In this document: one piece after another, positions 1 to 13,226 of the stretch | Numbering within the stretch: position 1 is the first letter of the stretch | Layout: each line of letters begins with the position of its first letter | Assembly: GCF_000189635.1 (NCBI RefSeq) | Contig: NW_002476406.1 | Location: 124,001-188,000, forward strand | Direction: 5' to 3' | DNA from: Tetrahymena thermophila SB210 | Taxonomy: Eukaryota; Ciliophora; Oligohymenophorea; Hymenostomatida; Tetrahymenidae | Length of the DNA stretch: 64,000 bases | Notes under the pieces: model-generated | The model's database searches: none | What the model was told of the DNA's origin: nothing | Seen by the model: only the letters and a program-made list of their open reading frames with translations | Program-made: the position numbers and the translations under genes

Positions 1-1835
1 AAGTTGTCTACCATTTTATTTATTGTTTCTCACTATCTAATTTTTTATCAAACAATTTCTTTGCTTTAATATTTTAATTTATTTGTTATAGTCAAATTAG
101 AAACCAATCTGATATTAAAATGCTACTTATTTGTTTATTGAAATAATTTGCAATTAGCGTGTTTTTCTTTTTCTTGTTTTAATAATTTTTTTTTCTTTTA
201 ACTAATTTATCAAATTTTTAACAATTTTTCTAACAAATTAGAATGAATCCAATAAGCCTTAATTTATTCATATATAATTTCTTATATTAAGAAAAAAGAT
301 CATATTATGAATAGTTAATTTCTTTAGATTTGTTTGCATTATGTCAAATTTTTGTTATCAATAATTAATTAATATACTAAATAAGTATTGATTTTTATAT
401 ATCTATCTAAATCAATCAATCAACGGATTATTTAATTGTTTGATAATTCAACTATTTATATGCAATAATCTATATATATTAAATCTTCAATAAATTAATT
501 TATCAATCAAATGCGCTTTTTGTCAAAATTAACGAACATATCTCTTTTTATTTAAATTATGATGTTCTACTTTTTTCAAAAAACAAATTTCAAAGTATAT
601 TGTAGTATTAAAATAACAATGACCAATATTTTGAATTATAGTAAAAATTTTTTGAACACCTAAAACGATTAATGCTGTTAGCTGAATTAGTTTGCTCTAA
701 TATATTTAAAGAGTATTTTATAAAAATAAATTCATTATGAACAAAATTAAGAAAATTTAATGATTGATTTTTGAATTTTTTAGTTAGAAGAAATATAAGA
801 TTTAAATAATTGACCAAAAAATTAAAGTCTAAATAATCAGTGACTTATATTTAGCACCAATATTAATGAATTTATAAATATATTCTAAATTATAACTCTT
901 ATTTTATCTTTATTATTTTGAATTATAAAATATTTAATTACTTTTTTTTATATAATTTGCAAAAAAAAAACAAACAAATTTTAAAAAAGAAAAGTTTAAA
1001 ATAATTTAAAAATTATGATAATTTAGAAAGAATGCTTTAATATTTTATCATTATAAATAGTGATCAATAATATATAACAAACCTAAAGAAATAAATAATA
1101 AAAAAATAATTTTTTTAGAATTACAAAATATTTTTATTAAAATAAAATTAAAACCTTTTTTTAATTTAAATATTTATTTTTATTAATTTTCTCTTTAAAA
1201 AAATTAAAAAACTTCAAAATAAAAATGTTCTATTTTATTTTTATGATTTTAAATTATTAAATTTAATAAAAAAATTAAAATTTTTTTTTTCTAAAATAAT
1301 ATTTAGTAATTGCATTTATTTTATTTAAAAAGCTGAAAGTTTTACAACAACATATTTAAATTTAATCAAGAAAAAATACTTAAAAATTGATAATGAAATA
1401 ATTTGATTTATTTCTTATTCATTTGTTTAGTTATTTGAATTTTTAAAATCCATTTACATTTTATATTCGTTTTTTTAGAATAAACTTGCATAAACTTTTT
1501 TATTTAATCTTTTAAAATTCTGTAAATAAGCTATGTATTTATTTATATATTTATCTTACATTTTACTTTAGAATTTATAAATTGAGTTATGTCTATTACT
1601 CTGTATCAAAATAATAATTAGTCGTAAATATAAATCTTTTTATTAATATTTTTACTTTTATTATTTGATATACGGAATAACAAACTTAATTATTGCTTAA
1701 TGTGAATTTTTTAGAATTTATGACTTTATTTTTGTGTTTTTAAAAAAACTCAAAACAATTTATTACAAACAAATATATATTCATTCAATTTATTTTATTA
1801 ACTACTTTTATAATTTTTGAAATATATTAATTTTT
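1..1835. other. AT-rich intergenic DNA, no gene seen
   Basis: Very AT-rich sequence with long A and T runs and frequent TGA in all frames. I found no long table-6 reading frame with coding-like composition, no structural RNA and no telomeric repeat. It is the downstream flank of the lipocalin gene, which ends at 1836 on the minus strand. Confidence 0.7.
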
Positions 1836-2399
1836 TCATAAACGATCACAAGCAGCGATACCAGCTAAGTTGACATCAGAGATATCAAAACCTTAGTTAG
1901 AAGCAGCTTGTAAAGCAGAATTAATTTATTCTTGAGAAACGTTGTAGTCTCTGGCAAGGATCCAAACGTCGCTGAAACCAAGGAAACCAAGACCATTGCA
2001 ACCAACAACAGTGGCGATAGAGTAGTCGTTATCAACATAAATAACTTCGTAGTTACCACCAAAAGGTTATAATTTAGAGAAAGAGACCTTGAGTTATCCA
2101 GGACCAACAATCTTAGCGGTTCCAATAGCCTTAGAAAGCTTTCCAGTCTTCTTGATAGCTTCATTATCAACCTTAACAGTTCCATCAGTGTTCAAAGAGT
2201 AGTTGGCAATGGTGCATTAGTCAGAAGGTTCAGAGAATAAGAAAGATTTGCTGACAGCAACATTGTACCATTTACCTAAGTATCTGTTCCAGTCAACATT
2301 AACATCAGTGTAGTTTCCAGTTTTGCAAGCTCCCTTGTTGCCATAAACAGCTAAAGTGCAGGCTAAATAAGCTAAAAGCAAGATTAAAATCTTTGACAT
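1836..2399 (-). CDS. secreted lipocalin (apolipoprotein D/Blc-like)
   Basis: Single exon, 187 aa, ATG at 2399 and TGA at 1836-1838; two in-frame TAA and two in-frame TAG codons read as Gln. Residues 1-20 form a signal peptide (MSK, a leucine-rich core, then AVYG). The mature part carries the lipocalin signature: GKWYNVA (residues 42-48) with the invariant Gly-x-Trp, a second block at 117-133 (YEVIYVDNDYSIATVVG), and VWILAR at 145-150, which supplies the conserved Arg that packs on the Trp. Mature cysteines 25, 62, 134 and 184 could form two disulfides. Lipocalins are small eight-stranded barrels that carry lipids, haem or other hydrophobic ligands, and this one should be exported. Codons are richer in G and C (AAG, GGT, ATC, TTC) than in neighbouring genes, which I read as a sign of high expression. 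The ligand cannot be told from sequence. Confidence 0.95.
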
Positions 2400-4850
2400 T
2401 TTTTATAATTTTTATTTTTCTGTATTTTTATGTTTTGTGATTTAAATTTTTATAAATAATTACTTTGTTGAGTTGAGGGAATTTAAATAATAAATTGCAC
2501 ATAAAATTTTGTCTAATAGAAAGAATCTCTTTGTATAATCTTACTTAATTTAAGTTGTGACCGTAACTTGTTAATTTAATAATCAAATACCAAGTAATTT
2601 GGCTGCTCTACTGGTGAATGTTAATTACATCAATTAAATTTAATATATGCTTTAATAATAAATAGCTAATTTTTCGAGATTTTTCTGTTTTACTTATAAA
2701 GTTTTAAATATAAACCACAAAATATGCCAATATAATTAATATTCCATGATACTTAATTCAATATTCTTCCATATTACTCTCAAAAACTGGATATTATTAA
2801 ATTCAGTTCTAGCTTTAGTTTAATATTTTTGCAAAAAAGCACTTTTTCAATCATATTTTATTTTATGCACTTCTTTCTAAGCAACTTATTGCTTACAAAC
2901 TCAAGCTTCAATTTTTACAACAAATCAAAATAGCTAAAATATAAAATACTAACTAAGTAAATAAATTTAAAAATGGAGCAAATTTACATATAAAAACTAT
3001 ACTAGCCTACGCATGAATTAGATGGAGAAAAATAATTCTTTTATCCTTTTTCTCTACATCAATTTATCAAATATTTTTAATTTATCTTTAAAGATTTTAA
3101 GGCAGGCAGTATTTGTAATTAAGTGATTAATTACGACTATAAAAAAACTCAGTAACCAATTAAAAAAATTGAATAACTAGTTTCTTTTGATGCGTAGAAC
3201 TATACCTTTTAAGTTATTTTAACAATGAAAAAGTATGAAACTAAATTAATCAATATTGATCTTTAAAATATTTTAAGGTATTTACTGTTTATAATGTTAG
3301 TTATTCTTTAAAATACAAGTTCATTTAATATTTTTTCTGAATAAATAAAAAGCTTCTATCTTATTAAAAGATCAATTTTAAAGATATTAGTTGAAAGGAA
3401 TAAAATTTATATCCTTAATAATTATAGAAATAAATAGCAATTTTTATTCATATGTAAGAAATGATTGAAAATATATTAAAATACTATTATATCAATTTAA
3501 AATCAAAATAAAAGTCTTTGTAATTTTCATATTAAAAAATATTATTAAAAGCTGATTCCAAATCAAAATATTAATAAATAAATGTATCCGATTAATAAAA
3601 GAAATTTTCTTTTTTAGTTAGTATTTATTTGAAATTTACAAATAAATTTTAAAAAGAATAAAAATATTAGCTTTTTTTAAATAAAAACTAACTAAAGAAC
3701 AAATATTCTATTACTTATCCACAAAAAATAACTTACCTCTAAAAACTTTAAAATTGACTTTGAAATTTAATTGTATTTTAATATTTATTTGTTATAAAAA
3801 TATAAGTAAATTTTACTCTAAAAAAATTTCAAATTTTATCTACTCTTTAATATATTATTCATTCATATAGATCATAAAATACTAAGGTTTATTAGAAGTT
3901 AGTTTTATTCACCATATATTTTTATATATAAAAGATATTTTAATTTAATTAAATTTAAAGCAAACAAAAAATAACATTTTATTGCATTATTGATTCAAAC
4001 CATATTTAATATTTTATGGTTTGTGAGTGATAAAATTCATAATTATATTGTAAAATATAATTCTAAATTTTATTAGAAAACTAAAATAATTTTTGAAAAA
4101 TATTTTCAAGCTGATTGATAAAAAATTATACCAATCTTCGAAATATTATTTATTCTACTCTTAACATAATTTAAATTTTAACACAGTTTATTAGAATAAA
4201 ATAATTGTTTAACCAATTTAGATTAAAAGTTTTTTTTATTTTATTAAGTTATAGATAACAGTTTATTTTAAATTTAATTTAATAATTTTTTTTGAATTAT
4301 AAAATATCAAAACAAAAAATTTTTTTATTTTAAAAATTGATTTATTTTATAAAAAATTTAATTTTTGTTGAATAAAATAAATTTATATTTATCTTTTAAC
4401 AATTATAGCTTTTATTTAATTGGCTATATGAGTGAGGAGAGCTATTAATTTAGCTTTCTGGTACTCGTGCAAAATTTTTTTTTCTATGATGCTAAGTAGA
4501 AGAATGGACATATTAATGTTAATAAAACCTTTTAGATTATTTAAAAACAATATGAATGTCTTTATTTTCTTGATTTTAAATTTTTGATATGAATTAATGA
4601 ATTTTGAGGCTGCTAGTAAATTAGTATAAACGGAAAAGAAAAAATAACTCAAATCAATTAACTAACTACTAATTGATTATTTTGATTCATTAATTTAAAA
4701 ATTATTCTTAAGTTGTTTTTTTAAATATATTAAAAGATAGAAAACTTAAAGAATTAGACTTAGCATTTATTATTACCAGAAATAGATTAAAAATAAAATA
4801 AATTTATTTTAGTTATTAAAGTAAAAAAAAGGATATTTTTGAGTTGAGAA
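2400..4850. other. AT-rich intergenic DNA between divergent genes
   Basis: About 2.4 kb between the lipocalin (-) and the next gene (+), so it should hold both promoters. I could not identify a defined element in it. A weak open frame on the minus strand near 4416-4652 has no ATG in a good context and no recognisable features, and I do not call it. Confidence 0.6.
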
Positions 4851-7352
4851 ATGATAAATGATATTAAGGATGTGCAGACTTCATATAACTTGAATCCTTA
4901 AAGATTTGGAGCTTTGAAATGTAGATCTCATCCTGACTAATTTGTAAATTGGGTAAGTTTAGAGAACGATAAGGAGGCAAAACTATTTTGTAATTCCTGC
5001 TTTGGTAAAGAAAAAGACTTTGATGTGAGCAATTAAGACAGCTTTAAGAAATAAAATCAGCTAATTGAATTTAAGACATTTTTAAAAAATCTTTATACTT
5101 ATTGCACACTTGAAGATAATGATCCTGATAGATTTAGTTCTGAATATACTTAGTGCTTAGATGGCGCTAAACAGCAAGAGAAGCTCAAACTATACATGTA
5201 ATCAGTTAGTTAAATTAAGAATGATCTTAAAAAGGAATTTACTAGGGATTTTATTTCGAAGATAGAAGAGTTTTAAAAAGAAATTGTTTTGCAAGTTGAA
5301 AAAGTTAAGTAGACTTTTCTCACTTTCTTTGAAGAGTAAATAGACTTACTTTTTTCTAGAGAAACTTTAGCTATTAAATAATTTAAAGAGCGTGGATGTA
5401 AAATGATATTATCAGCAGCAAAATCTGCAGGAGCTAGCACGTCTATTTAAGAAGAGATAGTTTCATTTGAAAATTTGTAGTAATCCATAAATAGAATGCA
5501 TGCTGGTAAGGTGGAATTATCTTATGCTAAAGAACATAGTCTAAAGGTATTTAAGTCTTTATTATAGGAATTTGAAAAGAAAATAACTAATGAATCTCTT
5601 GAAGTGATACAGAAGAACTTTAACAAATAAGTTCCTGAAATATAATCTTAGTATTTATTTACTCCTTGGAAGAAAGGAAATTAAAATGGTAACAAAACTA
5701 TCAATTTCAATTATTTGTACACAAATTCACCTTAAAATGATTTAATAAAATCAAAGAGGTAATCACTTACCTCTACTTAAGAAAATAAAATTGCCAATCT
5801 AAATTAATTGCAAACAAATCAACCCTAAACAGATTTGATTAAAAAGAAGAGGGAGTCGCTAACATCTACTTCAGAAAATGCTAAAATGGATTCAAAGCGA
5901 AATATAGCCATATAAAATCTACACAGTTAGAGCAACTCTATTGATACAAGCATAAAAAAATCTGGTTCAAATACTTTTATTATTAAACCAATACATTAAG
6001 CAAGTATTAGTTCAAGAAAAGAATCTTCAGTTTAATAAAAAACAAATAAGCAATCTGATGAAAATTACACTTTACAAATTAACTTAAAAACAGAGACAGT
6101 GGGTTTAAATGATATTATCTCGCCTAAAAATGGCTATTTAATTAATAATTAGACACCTTTTAAATTTGATACAAAATAGATAAATCAAATTTTATAGTAG
6201 CATTCTACTCCACAATCTGCTCAATTTGCTGCTTTCAGCTCTCAGAAGAATTAAAATGGGCAGCAAGAAAATATTTTCAGAGACAATAATCTTTTGCAAT
6301 CTTAAAGCACAAACTTAAATAAAGATGGCAATTTCCTATAAGTCAATTTTAATAATATAAATAGCATTAATAACAATAATAAATAAGCTACTAGCTCGTC
6401 GTTATTTTAATCTTTTTCATCTACCTTAAAAACAAAATCATCGACAGTTATCCAGCCAATAGAAAATACTTAAAACTAATTACTTGTCTAAGAAAATTAA
6501 AAAAAAAAAACATAAATATAAAAAAATAACTCTTCTATAGCTTTTCCTTCAGAAAGCATTTCAGGTTTTAATTTTTAAGAATAATAAGAGATAATAGCCG
6601 GTGATAGAGAAAATAAATATTATGTATTAAAAAGCTAAAATAAAAATGATTAAATAAATATTTAGAGAAACAAAACCCCTAAAACTGGAATTTATTTATC
6701 CCCTGTCCCTAAAGAGTAATCAACATAATAATTGACAACTTATTTAAATGTGAGTGAAAGAAATAATAGCATGAATAATAATTCTCACTCTCAAATTAGA
6801 GATAACACTGAATTAGAATCTGAATATTTTCTATAAAATAAAATGGCTAACAACCAGTAAACTTTATAAAATCAAATTAAAAATGGTATTGCCCCAGTTT
6901 ATACTCCATAAACGCCTACAGTAAATAAACCAAGTAGCTCTAGCGGCTCTAGAATGAAAAGCAACATAATTAAAAACGTTTTAATCACTAATTCAACTAA
7001 ATAAATTAACTAAGAAGTACTCAAGCACTCCAAAGAAATAATTCAAGAAAAAGCTTTTAAGTACAACATTCTCCAAATAGTTAGAATCCCTTATCAAGCT
7101 AACGTAGGCATAAACTTCCATGACATGAGTAACTCATAATCAAATCTAAATGCTCCTCGTGCAAGAAAAATAAGCCCAGATCAATAAGCAGAAAATGGAA
7201 AGAGAAGCAATTCTAACTCACCACCAAAAGATTAAAAAGAAAGTAAATATATTAAATCATTTTTTATCCAAATAAAAATTATTTAAAAAAACAAATTAAT
7301 ACATTCAAATGACATAATTGTTTTAATGAAAAAAAATTTCTTAAAATCTTGA
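4851..7352 (+). CDS. Gln/Ser/Asn-rich protein with N-terminal Cys/His cluster
   Basis: Uninterrupted frame of 833 aa, ATG 4851, stop TGA 7350-7352. An in-frame TGA at 4845-4847, just upstream, fixes the start. Near residues 24-51 is a Cys/His cluster (CRSHPDQF, about 20 residues, then FCNSC) that resembles a one-ion zinc-binding or degenerate B-box module. It is followed by a helical, charged region (about 60-260) that should be coiled coil. From about residue 280 on the protein is low complexity, dominated by Gln, Asn, Ser and Thr with many TAA/TAG-encoded Gln. A B-box-like element followed by coiled coil is reminiscent of TRIM-like ciliate proteins, but there is no RING or substrate domain that I can see. 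The function is unknown. The last 35 codons (after about 7240) are more AT-rich, and a GTAAATA at about 7237 could be a splice donor, so the exact C-terminus is less certain. Confidence 0.85.
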
Positions 7353-7704
7353 GTATCCATCGATCCTTAGCTACTCCATTTAATTTAATAAAAATAAGAC
7401 ATTTTAAAATGAATATTTATTTGTTAATAAACATTTAAATATTTATAAAATTAAAGTAACTTTGAAAACTAAAAAGTATTTAAATAAAATATTTCATAAA
7501 TAAATACAAAATTAAATTTACTTTTTATTGTAAATTTTCAGATGCGTTTTGATTAGCTGCATTGATGTGTTACTCGCATAAAATATTAAGAAAAAATTTT
7601 TTTTAAATAAATATTCTAGATTTATTTCAAATATTTCATTTTTATTTCAATTTTTAGCTTTATATAAATAATCAATTAAATTCATAAATTATTTTAAAGA
7701 TAAT
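7353..7704. other. AT-rich spacer
   Basis: 352 bases between two plus-strand genes. It must carry the 3' processing signals of the first and the promoter of the second. No individual element is recognisable. Confidence 0.6.
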
Positions 7705-8808
7705 ATGGCTTCATCGTAAGGTATTGGAAGCTATAATAAATTAGATGACTCAAGTAATTTTTTGATTGCTTAACCAGATGGATTTGTTTGCTTATATAAT
7801 GTACAGGGAAGAAATATAAATTAGATATTTAAAGAAAGAACTCACACGAAATTAAATAGCTTAGCTATTGGAAGGACAGGTGGAATGTTTTTTACTGTTG
7901 GTGAATAACAGAAAAATTCTTCAATAAAATTGTGGATTTTTCATAGCCATTAGAGATTTAGTGAGCTGGTTGAACTTAAAATGGCAGATTCAAATATTAA
8001 AAAAATTTATTTTATCAAAGAAGAATATGCTTCACGTTTAAACAAACTATGTTTTGCTATTTGGACATAATAAATTGTAGAAACAGCAAAAAGCGAAAAT
8101 AATAAATATACTAATAATAATTAATCATAGTAATAATTTTACACTATCAATAAACTTGGAATTTGGAAACTAGAATTTGCAGGTAAAAAATTTGAAGGTG
8201 CAAAGATGTTTAATATATCTAGCGTTGAATTACCAATAAATACTTTGGTGGTTTCAATAAAAGAAGATGAAATGATAGCATATACTAAGGATACTATTTA
8301 TTTATATTCTCTAACAAACGACTATTCTTCTATTCTCAAATAAGGAAATTAAAAATTTATAAACATTATCAAAAAGGATACCTTATGTTGTGTAAGATCT
8401 TATTAGTAGTCAAGACTGACCTAAAAAAATTTTTTAGCTATTTCAGAATCTGGTGATGTATATTGTTTAAATGAGAAGCTTAATATTCTGCAAGAAAAAA
8501 GTGTTAGAGATTTAGCACAGAAGCACATTACGCTTGAAGATGCTATTGTTTATGATTAAGATTGTGATTTTCCAGAAAATAAACGCTTTTTATATTTTTT
8601 TAAAAAGACAAATACTACTTTGTATGTCTTTGATCTTGAAAATCTTAGGGTCATTGAAGAATTGTAATCTTTTGATGAAATTAAAAATATATTTTTTTAT
8701 GGTGCTGGATTTTATCTTGGATTCGAATAACAATTCGTCAGAATATGGAAACCTCTACCTTAAAAGCAAGAAATATTAGCTTCAATACCAATATATGAAG
8801 AAGTATGA
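7705..8808 (+). CDS. WD40-like beta-propeller protein
   Basis: Single open frame of 367 aa, ATG 7705, TGA 8806-8808. The N-terminal part has repeat-like blades: FLIAQPDGFVCLYNV (about residues 19-33), then LAIGRTGGMFFTVGE (53-67) leading into SIKLWIF (73-79). Further blades end in GIWKLEF and in FVRIWKP near the C-terminus. These hydrophobic-x-hydrophobic-W endings with small-residue turns are typical of WD40 strands, although GH dipeptides are mostly missing, so the repeats are degenerate. A Gln/Asn-rich loop lies near residues 135-150. Such propellers act as interaction scaffolds. The length allows about one seven-bladed propeller and no other domain. The partner is unknown, and other propeller families are possible. 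Confidence 0.8.
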
Positions 8809-9579
8809 GCCAAAAAATAGTTAGTATTATTTGTTTTATTTAATTATTTCTACCATATTATCTGATAAATGTCAAATAAAATTTTCAATTAAATATTATT
8901 TAATTTAGAATTATTAAAGAAAAAAAACTAATATTTATTTTCTTTCATCAATTTATAATTCAATAAGATATAAATACATTATATTTTATATTGTTTATTG
9001 ATTAAATTAAATTATTAATTTTTATACAATCAAAGTTTATTGTTATTATTTTTATTTATTAAAATTTTCAAAAAAATTCTATTAGTAAATTTCTTAATAT
9101 AAAACCTGCACCTATAATAAATTTTCTGCATATTTAGTTTGATAAATTAATAATTTAATATTCATTTAACAATTAATTTAAAAAAATAACTAACAGACTA
9201 AACATATTTAATAATACTATTAAAAAAGAAAATAAATTGTTTAAAAATCTAGATAATTAATTTTTTTAATTTTCAAATAATTCCGTTAAAAAAAATAAGA
9301 GCAAAATGTGATTGAAAGTGTATATTTTGTTTTGATATGTTAAATTTCATCTAAATAAAAAAGATAATATTATTAACTTTACTTTGTATTTTTTTAATAA
9401 AGAGTTATAATACATAAAAAGAAGTAAAATCTCCACTGTATTTAAAAACAAAAACTTTGAATTTTAACTGATATATAAATAAAAATAAGTATTTTTTTAG
9501 ATATTTTGGTGAGTGGTTTCTCAATTTGTAAAAACACTTGATTCAAATTTTTAAGATTCTTCTTGGCTGTTAAAATTCT
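8809..9579. other. AT-rich spacer between convergent genes
   Basis: 771 bases between the 3' ends of a plus-strand and a minus-strand gene. It holds long A/T runs and no open frame worth calling. Confidence 0.6.
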
Positions 9580-12133
9580 TCATATAAAATTAATTTTGTT
9601 TTAAAAAATATAATCAAATAAATGTATTACGTTTTTATAAGACTAAAACATTTCTTTGTAATCACAGTAATCAATAAAATTTGACATGTTTGATGATTTT
9701 CTTTTAGCATGGTCTATTGTCTTCTAAGAATGAAAAAATAAATCTAAATTTGTTGGTATTTTTTAATTTTCTTCTAAAAATTATTTCTTTTTAGCTTCTA
9801 CAAAATCTATTAATTATTGCTCTTTTTCACAAAACATTTTATTATCACATACAACTTATTAATGCTATTATTCTAATGATCTTGTTTTTTTGGAATTTTC
9901 TTCAGAAGAATTTCGTTTCATTTACACATCTCTCAATTCTATTTCGTTTCCAAATAAATTGTTGTTCTAATTTACCTTTGTAAAGCTAATCGAGCTTCTT
10001 TGTGGTGAATAATTTGAATTCTTTCTCACTTTAGATAGCTTTTTGTTTAGGTTATGTTCAGTAATATAAAAATACAATTTTAAATAATAATTTACAGAGC
10101 TTCTTTAAATTTACTGCTACTATTACTTATTTACATGGTTAGAAATGCTTGAATTCGATAGTTGTGTTTGATTTAGAAACGAAAATTGACTATTTTTGCA
10201 TTCCTTTTAAATGTTAACTTGCGTGCCGTCGATTGAATAGCTTTGGATAAGAGGTAGAAAATTTTAAGACTTTTTAGGCAATCCTGGGAATTCTAAATCA
10301 TGAAGAGGGAGTAAATTGATTGACATTTGGTTTTCAATGCTTACTCTTTAGCTTAAAATATTTTTTATATTAATATGATAATTATTAATAAGTACATTTA
10401 AGACTATAGCTCAATCAAAATAATAAATTTACTTGTAAGAAACTGAATTTATTTTGCCAATAGTTTTATCCGAATAAGATGAAGTATTTGTTTGAAAGTT
10501 TTTGTTAAGCAAGTCACAGCATTAATTTTGAAAGTTTTTTATTTATTTACAATTATAAATGTCCTCCTCTTTTATATAAGATTCTTCAATTTGAGAAGTA
10601 GAATTGTTATGAATTTTTTCCTTATTCTCAGGAGGTAGCTATGATTCTTATCTAATCATTGATCCTATAACTTAATTAAATTTAATTTTATTCATTTAGA
10701 TAATTTGACATACAATTTTTAATATTTAATATACTTGGAAATGTGTTTTCATAGTCTGTTTATGTTCTGTTTGCAGTTAATTGCTTTAATTAAAAGCTTG
10801 ATGGGATGTTTTTCGATACAGAGTTCACTAGTCTGCTCTACTTCGATGGCATTATCGTTTGAAAACTAATTTATTAAGTTGGAAATGTATCAAACTATTT
10901 TGTTGGATTAATGGTATTAATTATTTCGATATTAGGATGCTAATTCGCCATAGCTAAGGAGGCTTATTATTAATAATTTTTAAGAGATTAAAGGAAGTTG
11001 AATTCACTAGCTACTATAAGCTAGTACTCTTCTATAACTTTTGTGTAGTATTTGTTATAGTTATCTTAGTTTTTGAACTTTGTTTCAAAAAATTTTTATA
11101 AATAATTAGCTATGAAACTCTAAATAATTTATTATTTATCTCTAAATGAAATATTAATAAAACCTATAAATAAGCAGCTTGCATATCTTCCAATCAGTAT
11201 CTCATAAACTACAATAATTAAATGGAGTATTAGTATTTAAATAAACTAATCAATCTAATTTTAATCATAAACATATTTAATTCCAAGTTAAAAAAAGGAA
11301 ACTGAGATCATCATTATATTTAAAATTTAAAACAATGTAGAACATTTTTAAGCAAATTCGTAAGAAAGTAGAGGCTTAAACTATTAATTTGAATTTTTCT
11401 CTTTTTTATTTTGATGGTTAACATAGAGGCTCTTGTAAAACAAAGTAGATTTACTGTAAACAAGATATTCACAGCTTGAAAAAAAAATAGAAATGGGAGA
11501 AATAATTATTTAATTAGCAACAAAGCATATAAAAAAGATGTTAGAGTCTAGCTAATTAATAGCATCTTAGCCATATTACTGATATATTATATAATTAATA
11601 AGCAGTAAAAAAGAAAGTTAAATGATCAAGTATGAAGTGAGTTAGTGCAGCTCTACAAACCATTCAACATCTTTGTTTTTAATAACCCTTGAAAGAAAGT
11701 GATACTTCTACATTAAAAAATCTAAATACTCTTTGTAAAAAACTCTAACAGAATAAAATTTTTTAAAGAAGTTATTTTATTGCAAAAATATCCCAAGAGC
11801 ATCTCCTGTGTCACTATTATTCCATGTTTTTCCTAAACTTTAAATTATTTTTTCTCTTAATTAATCAATATATTTAAATAGTTCTTAATTTGCTTTTCTT
11901 ATTTGTATGTTTGTTTCTAGATTTTAATAAGACTAATCTTGATATTTATCATTTTAATTTTTAGTAATCTGCAAATAAAGGTCATTAATTTAAAGTTGAG
12001 TCACTCTTTAAGTAAATAGCGAGAGTGTTTTACCCTTAAACAAACCTAAGATAACATATGCAAAGCAATAGAAAATTAATAATACAAAAATATAGCCATT
12101 TAAACTGAAATTTATTTCTACTTCTACTTTCAT
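9580..12133 (-). CDS. putative multi-pass membrane protein, low-complexity tail
   Basis: Three-exon model: 12133-10714, 10670-10433, 10351-9580; introns of 43 nt (GTATGT...TTAAG) and 81 nt (GTAAAT...TTAAG). The exons sum to 2,430 nt, 809 aa, with TGA at 9580-9582. The N-terminus has a clear hydrophobic segment (residues 13-32). A helical hydrophilic region (about 40-165) follows, then further strongly hydrophobic stretches at about 170-185, 200-220, 265-290 and 298-330. The rest is polar, rich in Ser, Asn, Gln and Lys. I recognise no channel pore, transporter signature or enzyme motif. The hydrophobic middle is AT-rich and some of it could be unspliced intron that happens to lack TGA, so the number of membrane spans is uncertain. 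Alternative acceptor choices for the 43-nt intron give an in-frame TGA, which supports the site chosen. Confidence 0.6.
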
Positions 12134-13226
12134 TTTATTTGCTTGTATTTAGATTTTTTTTAATTTACACTTAATTAGATTTGAATACAATTTTGTTTTT
12201 TTAAGCAATTAAATTTTAAGCTTGAAATGTCTTTGGTTTTATTAACATTATTAATCTTCTTAAATTTTGTTTAATGAAAATAATAATATTTTTTTAAAAC
12301 AAATACACTCAATTTAAGTTGATGATTGATTCATAAATAAACTAATTTTAAAAAAATGAATTGGAAGAAATAAAATGTGTATTCAATAGATAACTTTAAA
12401 AGATTAATAAATAAATAAATATTTTTATTTTCTCTAGAAAATTTCTAACAATATTAAATAAAATATAAATTTTTAAAAATATATATTTTCATCTCTTATT
12501 TATTAGTTTTATCATAAAAAATAAACTTTTTTCTAATTAATCTTTAAACATATTTCTAATAATTTACTTCCTTCCAGTCTCTATTAAATTTTATTTTATG
12601 CTGATTGTTATAAAATTAAGTTTGAAATTTTTACTTTAGTAAATTTAACACTCAAACAATAATATAGCTAAATAATATTCATTTTTATTGTCTTTTTAAA
12701 ACATTTAATTAATTAATAAATATAATTTAATTTATTTAAATTAAAAATTATTAATTTTTTCTCTCATAAAAATAATAAATAATTTAGAGTATTATTTTCA
12801 TAAAATTTCTGATAGCTTTTATTCTAAGAATATTTTAAATGAAATAAAATTATAATTAATTAACCTTAGGAAATGAGAAATATTTAAATTGAAGTTAATT
12901 ATATATAAATTAACTGATATGAATTAAAATACTAAGTAAATACTCATATGTTTCAAATCTTTAATTAGAATGAGTAAAATTATAAAGCATTTAAAATTAA
13001 AAAATAAATAACTAAAAGTACTTCTATAATTTGGTTTAGAAAAGTAGTAAAATGAATTTTTGTGGTTTCTATCTTATTTTTTATTTATTTTAATAACAGC
13101 GTTAAAAATATTTGTTTTGTTACAGCTGCATAAATTGAATTAAGAAAGAGAAAATTTATTTTTATTTTTTTGAAAAAATAGCAGAAATCAAAGCTGAGAA
13201 GCTGTGATTAAATAAATACAACCAGA
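12134..13226. other. AT-rich intergenic DNA between divergent genes
   Basis: About 1.1 kb separating a minus-strand and a plus-strand gene. It is presumably a bidirectional promoter region. No motif stands out beyond A/T runs. Confidence 0.6.

Noticed and set aside
608..817. Minus-strand open frame of about 69 codons
   Set aside because: Very AT-rich, no motif and no coding-like composition. In such DNA, frames of this size arise by chance once TAA/TAG are sense.
1865..2185. Minus-strand Leu-rich frame of about 106 codons
   Set aside because: Lies inside the lipocalin gene in another frame. The lipocalin frame carries the conserved motifs.
4416..4652. Minus-strand open frame with hydrophobic N-terminus
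   Set aside because: Begins with TTG rather than ATG, has no recognisable feature and sits in DNA with intergenic composition.
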